Below are positions 1-6,345 of a DNA stretch of 10,784 bases, piece by piece. Source of the DNA: Acidimicrobiaceae bacterium (lineage in GTDB: Bacteria > Actinomycetota > Acidimicrobiia > Acidimicrobiales > Ilumatobacteraceae); contig VFMC01000196.1 of the NCBI GenBank assembly GCA_006515795.1, forward strand, positions 3,442-14,225, in the 5' to 3' direction. The notes under the pieces are model-generated. The model searched no databases and was not told the origin of the DNA. It was given only the letters and a program-made list of their open reading frames with translations. Positions within the stretch are counted from its first letter, which is position 1. The number at the start of each line of letters is the position of its first letter. The position numbers were made by a program, and so were the translations under genes.

Positions 1-44
1 TCACGGTGTACAACTACCTCAACGCGCTGCACCGCCAACCGTGA
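1..44 (+). CDS. C-terminal tail of an unidentified upstream gene (partial)
   Basis: Only the last 13 codons are in the window, reading TVYNYLNALHRQP and ending at TGA 42-44 (frame starts at base 3). The piece is too short to assign a family. The main support is its junction with the next gene: the stop TGA shares bases with the GTG start of the HAD hydrolase (GTGA, 41-44). This 4-base overlap is typical of translationally coupled actinobacterial genes and suggests that both sit in one transcript. The real gene would extend to the left of the window. A chance open frame cannot be excluded. Confidence 0.5.
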   Translation, partial: TVYNYLNALHRQP

Positions 45-742
45 TCCCGTCGAGCGACGAGTTCGATGTGATCGGCTTCGATGCCGACGACACGCTGTGG
101 GAGAGCGAGGACGGCTTCCGGGCCAACGAGCTCCACTTCGTGACGCTCGTCGCGCCCTTCGCGCCGATCGGCGTCGACGTGGCCGCTGCGCTCACGGCCA
201 TCGAACGCAAGAACCTCAGCACGTTCGGCTACGGCGTGAAGTCGTTCGCGATCTCGATGGTGGAGGCTGCGCTCACGATCACGGGTGGACGGGTGCCCAC
301 CTCGGTGATCGCCGAGCTGGTGGAGATGGCGCGCACGCAGCTCGAGGCCCCGGTGCGGCTCCTCCCTCACGTGCCCGAGGTGCTGGCCAGGGTTGGTGCT
401 GCGAATCGGCTGGTGCTCATCACCAAGGGCGACCTCGTGCACCAGACCCACAAGATCACCACGAGCGGGCTCGATCACCACTTCGATCATCTCGAGATCG
501 TGCTCGAGAAGGACCCCGAGACGTACGCCAGGCTGCTGCACCGGTTCGGCGTCGAGCCGCACCGGTTCTTGATGGTGGGCAACAGCGTGCGCAGCGACAT
601 CCTGCCGGTCATGGCTCTCGGCGCCCATGCCGTGCACGTGCCGTACCACTTGCTGTGGGATCTCGAACACGTCGATCACGACGAGCTGTTCACCGAGCTC
701 TCCTCGCTGGCCGAGCTGCCGGGACTGCTCGGGCTGACGTGA
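41..742 (+). CDS. HAD-superfamily hydrolase (phosphatase-like)
   Basis: This is a 233-aa cytoplasmic protein with the four haloacid dehalogenase motifs in order. Motif I is DADDT at residues 14-18 (nucleophile D14, acid/base D16). Motif II is the ITKGD segment with T128. Motif III is the lysine in LEKDPETY (K157). Motif IV is GNSVRSD at 180-186, ending in D186. A helical cap lies between motifs I and II, as in subfamily I (YjjG/beta-phosphoglucomutase-like) enzymes, and the length is normal for the family. The family normally removes phosphate from small metabolites through an aspartyl-phosphate; the substrate cannot be read from sequence. The GTG start overlaps the upstream stop (GTGA) and has no SD of its own, so translation is probably coupled. 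Its stop lies 9 bp from the convergent coaA stop. Confidence 0.9.
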   Translation: MIPSSDEFDVIGFDADDTLWESEDGFRANELHFVTLVAPFAPIGVDVAAALTAIERKNLSTFGYGVKSFAISMVEAALTITGGRVPTSVIAELVEMARTQLEAPVRLLPHVPEVLARVGAANRLVLITKGDLVHQTHKITTSGLDHHFDHLEIVLEKDPETYARLLHRFGVEPHRFLMVGNSVRSDILPVMALGAHAVHVPYHLLWDLEHVDHDELFTELSSLAELPGLLGLT

Positions 743-751
743 CCGTCGCGA

Positions 752-1594
752 TCAGAGGCGGCGCAGCGACACGTTCGTGACGCGGTGGTCGGCGCCCTTG
801 CGCAGCAGCAGGCTTGCCCGTGGTTTGGTGGGCTCGATGTTCTCGCGCAGGTTCTTGCCGTTGATCTCGCGCCAGATGAACCGAGCGGTGTCGACGGCTT
901 CGTCGTGAGTGAGCTGGGCGTAGTGCTGGAAGAAGCTGTTCGGGTCTTGGAACACGGTCTCGCACAGCTTCAAGAACCGCTGCACGTACCACTCCTCGAT
1001 GTGCGCCTCGTCGGCATCGATGAAGATGCTGAAATCGAAGTAGTCGCTCACGAACTCGTCGGCATCGCCAACCTGGAGCACGTTGAGGCCTTCGAGGATC
1101 AAGATGTCGGGCTGGCACACGATCACCTCGTCGCCGGGAACGATGTCGTACGAGACGTGGCTGTACACCGGCGCGCTCGCCTGCTTGGCCCCGCTCTTCA
1201 ACTCGCGGAGGAACTCGATCAGCCGGCGCGTGTCGTAGCTCTCGGGAAACCCCTTGCGGTTCATGATGCCGCGCTCTTCGAGCACCCGGTTGGGGTGCAA
1301 GAACCCGTCGGTGGTGACGAGATCCACCTGCGGATGGTCTGGCCACCGCGACAGGATCGCTTGGAGGATGCGGGCGAAGGTGCTCTTGCCCACGGCGACG
1401 CTGCCGGCAACGCCGATGACGTACGGCACCTTCGGGGCGTAGGTTCCGAGGAACGCGGCCGACACCTTGTGCAGGCTCTGGGTGGCGGCGACGTAGAGGT
1501 TGAGCAGGCGGGTGAGTGGCAGGTAGATGGCGGTGACCTCGTCGAGGTCGATGCGGTCAAGGTGAGCGGGGTTGCCGCGCGGAGCTCGGCCCAT
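752..1594 (-). CDS. coaA: Pantothenate kinase type I (CoaA), body only; N-terminus is out of frame
   Basis: The reading frame encodes the bulk of prokaryotic type I pantothenate kinase, which phosphorylates pantothenate in the first step of coenzyme A synthesis. Numbered from ATG 1594, it has the Walker A loop GSVAVGKST (64-72), TTDGF with D96, the KGFPESYD segment, PVYSH (142-146), DILILEGLNVLQ (163-174) and the typical C-terminus ending LRRL. Family similarity starts only at IDLDEV, about residue 15. The first 11 residues (MGRAPRGNPAH) are the family's conserved N-terminal coding sequence read in the wrong frame. The ATG at 1594 has no visible SD, whereas the expected start is GTG 1638 in another frame. 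The ORF keeps every core motif, so a shortened active enzyme is possible if 1594 is used, but the gene may equally be a pseudogene or a sequence error. It lies 64 bp downstream of sodC when measured from GTG 1638. Confidence 0.85.
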   Translation of the reverse strand: MGRAPRGNPAHLDRIDLDEVTAIYLPLTRLLNLYVAATQSLHKVSAAFLGTYAPKVPYVIGVAGSVAVGKSTFARILQAILSRWPDHPQVDLVTTDGFLHPNRVLEERGIMNRKGFPESYDTRRLIEFLRELKSGAKQASAPVYSHVSYDIVPGDEVIVCQPDILILEGLNVLQVGDADEFVSDYFDFSIFIDADEAHIEEWYVQRFLKLCETVFQDPNSFFQHYAQLTHDEAVDTARFIWREINGKNLRENIEPTKPRASLLLRKGADHRVTNVSLRRL

Positions 1595-1638
1595 TCGTCG
1601 CGGTCGAAGGTGAGGTATCGGCCGGCGGCGTCGGTCAC
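1555..1638 (-). pseudogene. coaA: Displaced N-terminus of coaA, frameshifted from the body
   Basis: From GTG 1638 the - strand reads 28 codons with the standard CoaA opening: YLTFDRDEW, then AELRAATPLTLT. It then runs on in the wrong frame and stops near 1261. Known CoaA proteins follow this opening with about 13 residues before the (I/L)DL.EV segment. Here only 2 nt separate the end of LTLT from the codon for I of IDLDEV in the other frame. That implies loss of about 37 nt, which is not a multiple of three. A leaderless promoter box precisely upstream of GTG 1638 supports this as the ancestral start. Confidence 0.82.
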
Positions 1639-1645
1639 GCCGCGA

Positions 1646-1651
1646 ACCCTA
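1646..1651 (-). promoter_or_regulatory. Leaderless -10 box of coaA
   Basis: The - strand reads TAGGGT followed by 7 nt (TCGCGGC) and then GTG 1638. The TAnnnT box at this distance puts the transcription start at or next to the start codon, so the mRNA would be leaderless. The same box and spacing precede the HTH gene at 9892. No convincing -35 is seen; the upstream side is taken up by the inverted repeat at 1653-1690. Confidence 0.5.
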
Positions 1652-1652
1652 G

Positions 1653-1690
1653 GCCTGGCACGTCGGTCGGGTGCAACCTCCGTGCCAGGC
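1653..1690 (-). terminator. Perfect 10-bp inverted repeat between sodC and coaA (terminator-like hairpin)
   Basis: GCCTGGCACG (1653-1662) and CGTGCCAGGC (1681-1690) are exact reverse complements separated by 18 nt. On the - strand the hairpin forms 12 nt after the sodC stop and just before the coaA -10 box. There is no U-run, so it is not a classical intrinsic terminator, but high-GC actinobacteria often use such stems. It could end sodC transcription, or stabilise the sodC mRNA 3' end, or act as an operator for coaA. Confidence 0.55.
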
Positions 1691-1702
1691 GGGGGGCTGA
1701 TG

Positions 1703-2323
1703 TCAGCCGGATCCGATCACGCCGCAGGCGATCCGGTCGCCGGCGTTGCCGGTGTTCTGGGTCTTGGTCGACGCCGCCGGCGAGTTGGCGGTGTACTGGT
1801 CGGCGGCGACGCCGACCGGCACGTTGCCGAAGTTGTCGGCGCCGGCGTGGAGCATGACGGCCTTGCCGGCGAGCTGGCTGCGATCGATGCGGTCGATCGT
1901 GAACCTCGCCTCGACGCTGCCGTCGGGGTTCGCGTACAGGCTCGGCATGTCGCCGAGATGTGCGCCGTGCGTCTCGGTGCCGGCCTTCCAGTGACCGTCG
2001 GCCGACACGAACCAGGTGTTCGAGCCGAGGGTCGGGTCGGCAATGCATCCGTCGCCGTTGGCGGGATCGTTGTTGGCATGGATGTGGAAGCCGTGGAAGG
2101 CGTCGACGGCAGAGCCACCTGGCACAGTCAGCACGACGCGCACCTCGGTGTGCCAGTTCCGGCTCTTGAACCACACGGTGCCGACCTTGGCGCCGTCGGC
2201 GCTGCGGAGCACCGTCTTGTACCGCCAGTCGTTGGCCGATGCGGTTTCGGTGAACGAGAGTGCACCGCCGCCGATCGTCACGACGGCGGCCAATGAGAGG
2301 GCTTTTCTGGTGAGTTTGTTCAT
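1703..2323 (-). CDS. sodC: Cu/Zn superoxide dismutase, secreted
   Basis: This 206-aa protein has an N-terminal signal peptide: K3/R6/K7, a hydrophobic core, and a likely cut after ASA at residue 30. The mature part carries the Cu/Zn SOD ligands: GFHIH with H80 and H82 (Cu), H111 (bridging), H119, H122 and D125 (Zn) in THGAHLGD, and H159 in MLHAGADN (Cu). C93 and C200 fit the conserved disulfide. R197 in GDRIACGVI matches the substrate-guiding arginine. The enzyme converts superoxide to oxygen and hydrogen peroxide outside the membrane. AGGA (2331-2334 on the complement) lies 7 nt before the ATG. The gene precedes coaA on the same strand but is probably separate, because coaA has its own promoter box and a hairpin lies between. 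All catalytic residues are present. Confidence 0.95.
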   Translation of the reverse strand: MNKLTRKALSLAAVVTIGGGALSFTETASANDWRYKTVLRSADGAKVGTVWFKSRNWHTEVRVVLTVPGGSAVDAFHGFHIHANNDPANGDGCIADPTLGSNTWFVSADGHWKAGTETHGAHLGDMPSLYANPDGSVEARFTIDRIDRSQLAGKAVMLHAGADNFGNVPVGVAADQYTANSPAASTKTQNTGNAGDRIACGVIGSG

Positions 2324-2518
2324 GCGTCGATCCTGCGCTCACCGTCGGGTCAGCACATCCGGCAGTCGACGGATGCGTGGGTGGCCTGGACGACGCCGGG
2401 AATGTGGTCGCGTATTCGGAGGAGCTCCGGCAGAGCTCCACCACGTGTCCGGTGGGGGTAGCCAACGCCGTGACCTTCGCCCCTGATCAGCGATCGCGAC
2501 GAGGAGTACCGTGCGATT
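2324..2518. other. Divergent intergenic region, sodC / capA-like gene
   Basis: These 195 bp hold the control regions of sodC (-) and the CapA-like gene (+). Visible elements are the sodC SD complement TCCT at 2331-2334, a 7-bp inverted repeat at 2421-2439, and GAGGAG at 2501-2506, which lies 12 nt before GTG 2519 (longer than usual). I could not identify a confident -35/-10 pair on either strand. Short open frames cross this region but none has a convincing start. Confidence 0.6.
2421..2439. repeat. 7-bp inverted repeat, possible operator
   Basis: GGAGCTC-CGGCA-GAGCTCC is a perfect inverted repeat with a 5-nt spacer, lying about midway between the divergent sodC and capA-like starts. Its location suggests a regulator site, but it may be a chance repeat. 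Confidence 0.3.
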
Positions 2519-4075
2519 GTGCGCCTCGATGCGTTGCTCGCCAGCGCGGCCGTGCTGTGCGTGGGATGTGCGTCGGTGCCGGTGACATCGGCGAACACGG
2601 CCACGTCGACCGCGACGACGACCCTGGCTCCGACCGGGTACGACGACGGCCCGGTGGCGGCACCGCACACCGCGCGCATCGTGCTGCTCGGCGACGTGAT
2701 GCTCGGTCGATCGGTGGCGCCGGTCGCGACGAACGATGGTGACAGCATCTTCGAGCAGGTCCGCGCCACGCTCGACGGCGCCGACTTGGCGCTCGCGAAC
2801 CTCGAGTCGCCCCTGACCACTCGCCCGCACTTGCTGGGCGAAAACGCTCTTGAAGCCGATCCGCGAAGTGCCGCGTTGCTCGCCGACGCCGGGTTCGATG
2901 GCATGGCGATCGCCAACAACCACGCGGGCGACGCCGGGCCGCGGACGATCGTCGACACGATCGCAGCGCTCCACGCGCAGGACGTCGCAGCGATCGGGGC
3001 AGGTGCAAACCTCGCCGACGCGACCACGGCAACAGTGTTCGAACGCGACGGGGTGAGGATCGCCGTCCTCGCCTTCGATCTCACGCACGGCGGCCCTTCA
3101 GCCGGCGTCGAGGCGGGGGTCGCGACGTGGGACCCTGCAGTTGCCAGGCCAGCCGTCGCGGCCGCACGCGCCACATCGGACATCGTCGTCGTCGGTCTCC
3201 ACGGCGGCGTCGAGTACCTGCCCCGACCCGATCCGGTGCTCGCGGGCGTGGTCGCCGACCTCACCTCGTGGGGAGTTGACATCGTGTGGGGCAACGGCGC
3301 TCACGTCGCGTACGCCATCACCGTTGCAGTTGGCGCCGACCACCGTCAGACGGTGCAGGCGCCCGGGCTCGGCAACGCCGTGTTCGACCAACGGTTGCCA
3401 GGTACCCAGACGGGGACGATGCTCGAAGTGCTCGCCAGTCCCGCCGGCGTGCTGGCATGGCGCGCGGCATCGATCGGCACATACCTGCGGGCAGCATTCG
3501 ACGGGTGGGACCTCCCGACCGGCGACGCAGTCTCCGTGGATGGCGAGTGGTGGAACCCGATCGGCCCACTCGACCCGGCCGCGCCGGCGTCGAGCGTGGA
3601 ACAGGTCGATGGTCTGGTCGCCGGTGGTGTGCTCATCGCCGCCCGCAAGGGCGACGCCGACGGCGACGGCGTGACCGACGTGGTGGCTTCGTATCGGCGG
3701 CCGTTCCGCACGCGGCTGCTCCAGCAGGCGTTCCCGGACACGGACTTCGTCGACGCGTCCGGCCGCGGCGCGCATCTCGGGATCTTCGAGGAGGGGACGC
3801 TCCGCTGGGGGGCTGGGACGATGACGCGACCGGTCGAAACGCTCGACGTGTGCGATGACGGTGTCGCGCTCGGCTTCTCGGCGCTCGACGATCCGACCGT
3901 CACGGCCGGGTCGGCGTGGTGGTGGCGTGGCTTCGGCTTTGCGACCGCACCGCTGCTCAACGGTACGGCGGTCCCGATCTGCGTCGACCTCGACGGGTGG
4001 ACCGAGCCGGCGCTCCTCCGCGACCCCGAGACCGCGAGCAGTCATTCGATCAGTACCAACAGAGGAGATTCGTGA
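2519..4075 (+). CDS. CapA-like (PGA_cap) metallophosphatase-fold protein, probable lipoprotein
   Basis: This 518-aa protein starts with a hydrophobic leader and a lipobox-like LCVGC (C17), then a Thr/Ala-rich linker. It then has the CapA/poly-gamma-glutamate synthesis domain: GDVMLGR (58-64), NLESPLT (94-100), NNHAGD (133-138), LHGGVEY (227-233) and GNGAHV (258-263). The last motif usually reads G-H-x-H-V, so one histidine is replaced here. The fold is related to calcineurin-like phosphoesterases. Family members act at the cell surface in capsule or polyglutamate handling, but the activity of this one is not known. A C-terminal region beyond about residue 340 contains a calcium-loop-like DADGDGVTD (379-387), as in FG-GAP/VCBS or dockerin repeats. 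Start GTG 2519 was chosen because the leader begins there. The stop shares one base with the next gene's ATG (TGATG), so the two are probably co-translated. Confidence 0.82.
   Translation: MRLDALLASAAVLCVGCASVPVTSANTATSTATTTLAPTGYDDGPVAAPHTARIVLLGDVMLGRSVAPVATNDGDSIFEQVRATLDGADLALANLESPLTTRPHLLGENALEADPRSAALLADAGFDGMAIANNHAGDAGPRTIVDTIAALHAQDVAAIGAGANLADATTATVFERDGVRIAVLAFDLTHGGPSAGVEAGVATWDPAVARPAVAAARATSDIVVVGLHGGVEYLPRPDPVLAGVVADLTSWGVDIVWGNGAHVAYAITVAVGADHRQTVQAPGLGNAVFDQRLPGTQTGTMLEVLASPAGVLAWRAASIGTYLRAAFDGWDLPTGDAVSVDGEWWNPIGPLDPAAPASSVEQVDGLVAGGVLIAARKGDADGDGVTDVVASYRRPFRTRLLQQAFPDTDFVDASGRGAHLGIFEEGTLRWGAGTMTRPVETLDVCDDGVALGFSALDDPTVTAGSAWWWRGFGFATAPLLNGTAVPICVDLDGWTEPALLRDPETASSHSISTNRGDS
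4061..4067 (+). promoter_or_regulatory. Ribosome binding site of the DUF3160-type gene, inside the capA-like 3' end
   Basis: AGAGGAG lies 7 nt before ATG 4075, which itself overlaps the preceding stop (TGATG). This settles ATG 4075 as the start and marks the two genes as coupled. The GTG at 4072 is in frame but less well spaced. Confidence 0.7.
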
Positions 4076-6185
4076 TGCACAGTTCCCGACACGCTTCACT
4101 GCACGGTCGTGCGATCGGCCTGGTGACGATCGCCTCGCTCGTCACGCTGGTCGCCTGCAACGCCGACGGCGACACCTCCCCCACGACGGTGCCGGTCGCC
4201 ACGTCGTCGGCCGCGACCGAGCCATCGACGACGTTGCCCGCCGAGAGCAGCACCACTACCGAACCCGCGACACCTGGCCGCACGGCCAGCGGTCCGCGCT
4301 TGCTCAACGCCTTCGCGCCGTACACGGACATCGCGCTGCTCGACGGCTCCACGCCCTAGGCGGGCCCGGCGACACCGACGTCGCTGAACGAAGTCCAGAT
4401 GCTCGACTGGTTCCGTGAGCAGCTGGCGAACGAGCCGGAGCTCGTCGCCGCGATCGAGGGTCAGGGCTTCGCGATCCGGGCCGGTGGCGCCGCCAACTTC
4501 TTCCACCAGATCTACGAGGCGAGTTCGTACGACTACGAGACGACTTTCGTGACGACTGACGCGATGTACAACGCGTGGCACAACGCATTCTCCAAAGTAC
4601 TTCGGGACACGGAGACCGACGTCCTCGTGCCCGCGCTCGGCGACTACCTGACACGGACGGTCGCCGCCGCCCGCGGTCAGGCCGACGAGCTGTCGGGCAC
4701 AGACCTCGCCGAGAGCGCCGACCGAGTGGTCGCGCTCTATGAAGCTGCCGCGACGCTGCTCGGTCTCGACGTTGGCGCGATCAGCGAACGCGCCAGCGCC
4801 GAGGTCGCGCTCGCGACGGACGCGGCGGAGGCGACGACATCGCCGATCACCGGGTTCGTCGAATGCCAGCTGCCCAACGCGTTCACCGGGTGCGTCGACT
4901 ACACCCAGTTCCGCCCGCGCGGTCACTACACGAGCAGCGACACGCTTCGTTCCTCGTCGGCGTTGCCGACGACTACACCCCGGTCGAGGTGCAGACGGCC
5001 GCCTCGGCGGTGGTGACCACCGGCTTGGCTGACGCGGCAGCGTTCACGCGGGACGCCGCCGTGAGAGACATCGGCGACGAGCTGCTGCGGGTGCGCGCGG
5101 TCGGGATCGACCCGGAGAATGCGTCGGTGCGCGTCATGGGTGCCCGCCTCGTGCTCGACTCGTACGTCCTCGATCAGCTGACCTGGCCGAACGTCGGCAC
5201 CGAGGACAACCGCCGTGTGTCGCCATCCCCGCTCGACCTCGCCTCCGTGTTCGGCTCGACTCGGGCGACCCAGATCCAGACCGACGCCGGCGAGACCGAT
5301 TTCGCCCACTACCCGGACCAGCTCGAGGCGATGCGAGCGCTCGTGGGTTCCCGGAGTGGCGAGGAGTGGGCTGGCACCGTCTACGACGCATGGCTCCACG
5401 CGTTGGAGCCTCAGTTCGCGGACCGGACGGTCGCATACCCCGACTTCATGCAGACCGCGGCGTGGGCCGCCAAGGGACTGCAGACCGGGTTCGGCTCGTA
5501 CACCGAACTGAAGCACGACACGTTGCTGTACGCGAAGCAGGGCACCGCCGGTGAGGGAGAAGGTCCACAGCCGCCGCCGTTCACGCCGCGACACTTCGTC
5601 GAGCCCGACCCGGTCGCGTTCGGCCGGCTCGCTGCGCTGGCGAACCTGATGAGCAACGGGCTGGACGCGCGAGGGCTCCTCACCGAGACGAACGCGTCGC
5701 TCCTCGCGTCCTACGCCGAGTTGGCGACGTGGCTCGGAGACGTCGCAACTGCAGAACTGGCCGGCGAGGCCACCTCGGACGCTGACAACACACGCCTCGG
5801 CGCCTTCGGCTCCGAGCTCGAGCTGCTCTGGTACCAGTCGTCCGACCTCGACCGGGCGGCCGGTGCGATCCCGGACGTCAGCGACAACGCCGCACTGGTG
5901 AGCGATGTCTTCCGCTCGTCGTTCTTCACCCTCGAGCTGGCCGACGGTCTGCCCGAAACCATCCTGGTGGTCGTGCCCGACGGCGCGGGAGGCTTCCAGC
6001 TCGCGGTGGGCGCGACGTACTCGTACTACGAGTTCTGGCAACCCGTGGCATCGCCGCGGCTCACCGACGAGGAGTGGCGCCAGATCGTCGCGGAAGGCAC
6101 TCAGCCGCCGCGGCCCGCGTGGCTGGCCGGTGTCGCGATCGCCGCTGACATCGCGGACGGCCCGCGGGTGGAGATCCCGGGCTGA
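4075..6185 (+). pseudogene. DUF3160-type lipoprotein gene, broken by a TAG and a deletion/frameshift
   Basis: The start is a textbook lipoprotein leader with lipobox LVAC (C28) and a Ser/Thr/Pro-rich linker. The frame reaches an in-frame TAG at 4357-4359 (DGSTP-stop-AGPATP) and continues in the same frame with DUF3160-like sequence: DWFREQL, FFHQIYEASSYDYETTFVTTD, MYNAWHNAFSKVLRDTE (4399 onward), then YTQFRPRGHYTSSD. Near 4940-4960 similarity jumps to another frame: FLVGVADDYTP follows at once and runs to the stop at 6185. From memory of the family, several dozen residues normally lie between RPRGHYT and FLVG.ADDYTP, so DNA is missing and the frame changed. DUF3160 function is unknown. The extracellular lipoprotein would have been co-expressed with the CapA-like partner. 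Either lesion alone would prevent a full product; a sequencing or assembly error is the alternative. Confidence 0.85.
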
Positions 6186-6274
6186 CAGACATGCCGCCAA
6201 GAGTTCACCCGCGTGATGGTCATCGTTCACCGAAGATGCCGCGACGCGGAACGAGCCCGACCGTCAAGGACGCG

Positions 6275-6289
6275 CCCGCCGTCGGCGGG
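6275..6289 (+). terminator. GC-rich hairpin downstream of the DUF3160-type gene
   Basis: CCCGCC-GTC-GGCGGG is a perfect 6-bp stem with a 3-nt loop, 90 bp after the stop at 6185 and about 57 bp before the next gene. No U-run follows, so termination is only a plausible role. A second inverted repeat, CGAGTT (6293-6298) and AACTCG (6311-6316), follows directly and ends near the expected -35 of the next gene. Confidence 0.4.
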
Positions 6290-6333
6290 TGGCGAGTTCA
6301 GCCCCTGTTCAACTCGCGTTCACGCGGGCTTCG

Positions 6334-6339
6334 TAGCCT
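6334..6339 (+). promoter_or_regulatory. Leaderless -10 box of the pyruvate-kinase-like gene
   Basis: TAGCCT is followed by 6 nt and then GTG 6346, with no separate SD. This matches the TAnnnT spacing for leaderless mRNAs seen elsewhere in the window. The inverted repeat arm AACTCG at 6311-6316 lies where a -35 would fall with a 17-nt spacer, so regulator binding there could block the promoter. Confidence 0.5.
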
Positions 6340-6345
6340 GTAGAG

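Noticed and set aside
1594..1638. Programmed ribosomal frameshift in coaA
   Set aside because: The missing ~37 nt of conserved coding sequence cannot be restored by a one-base shift, and no slippery site is evident.
785..2296. Long + strand open frame (503 codons) across coaA and sodC
   Set aside because: It is antisense to two clearly recognised genes; its length is explained by the high GC content and the mirrored codon bias.
2350..2500. Possible small - strand peptide ending IRDHIPGVVQATHASVDCRMC
   Set aside because: The peptide looks mildly protein-like, but there is no usable start codon with an SD and the frame runs on into the antisense of the CapA-like gene.
4357..4359. TAG read as pyrrolysine or a programmed readthrough site
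   Set aside because: The gene also has a downstream deletion with frameshift, so simple inactivation or sequence error explains it better.
4926..6230. Long - strand open frame (434 codons) opposite the DUF3160-type gene
   Set aside because: It is Arg/Glu/His-rich shadow sequence with no motif; the + strand carries recognisable family sequence here.
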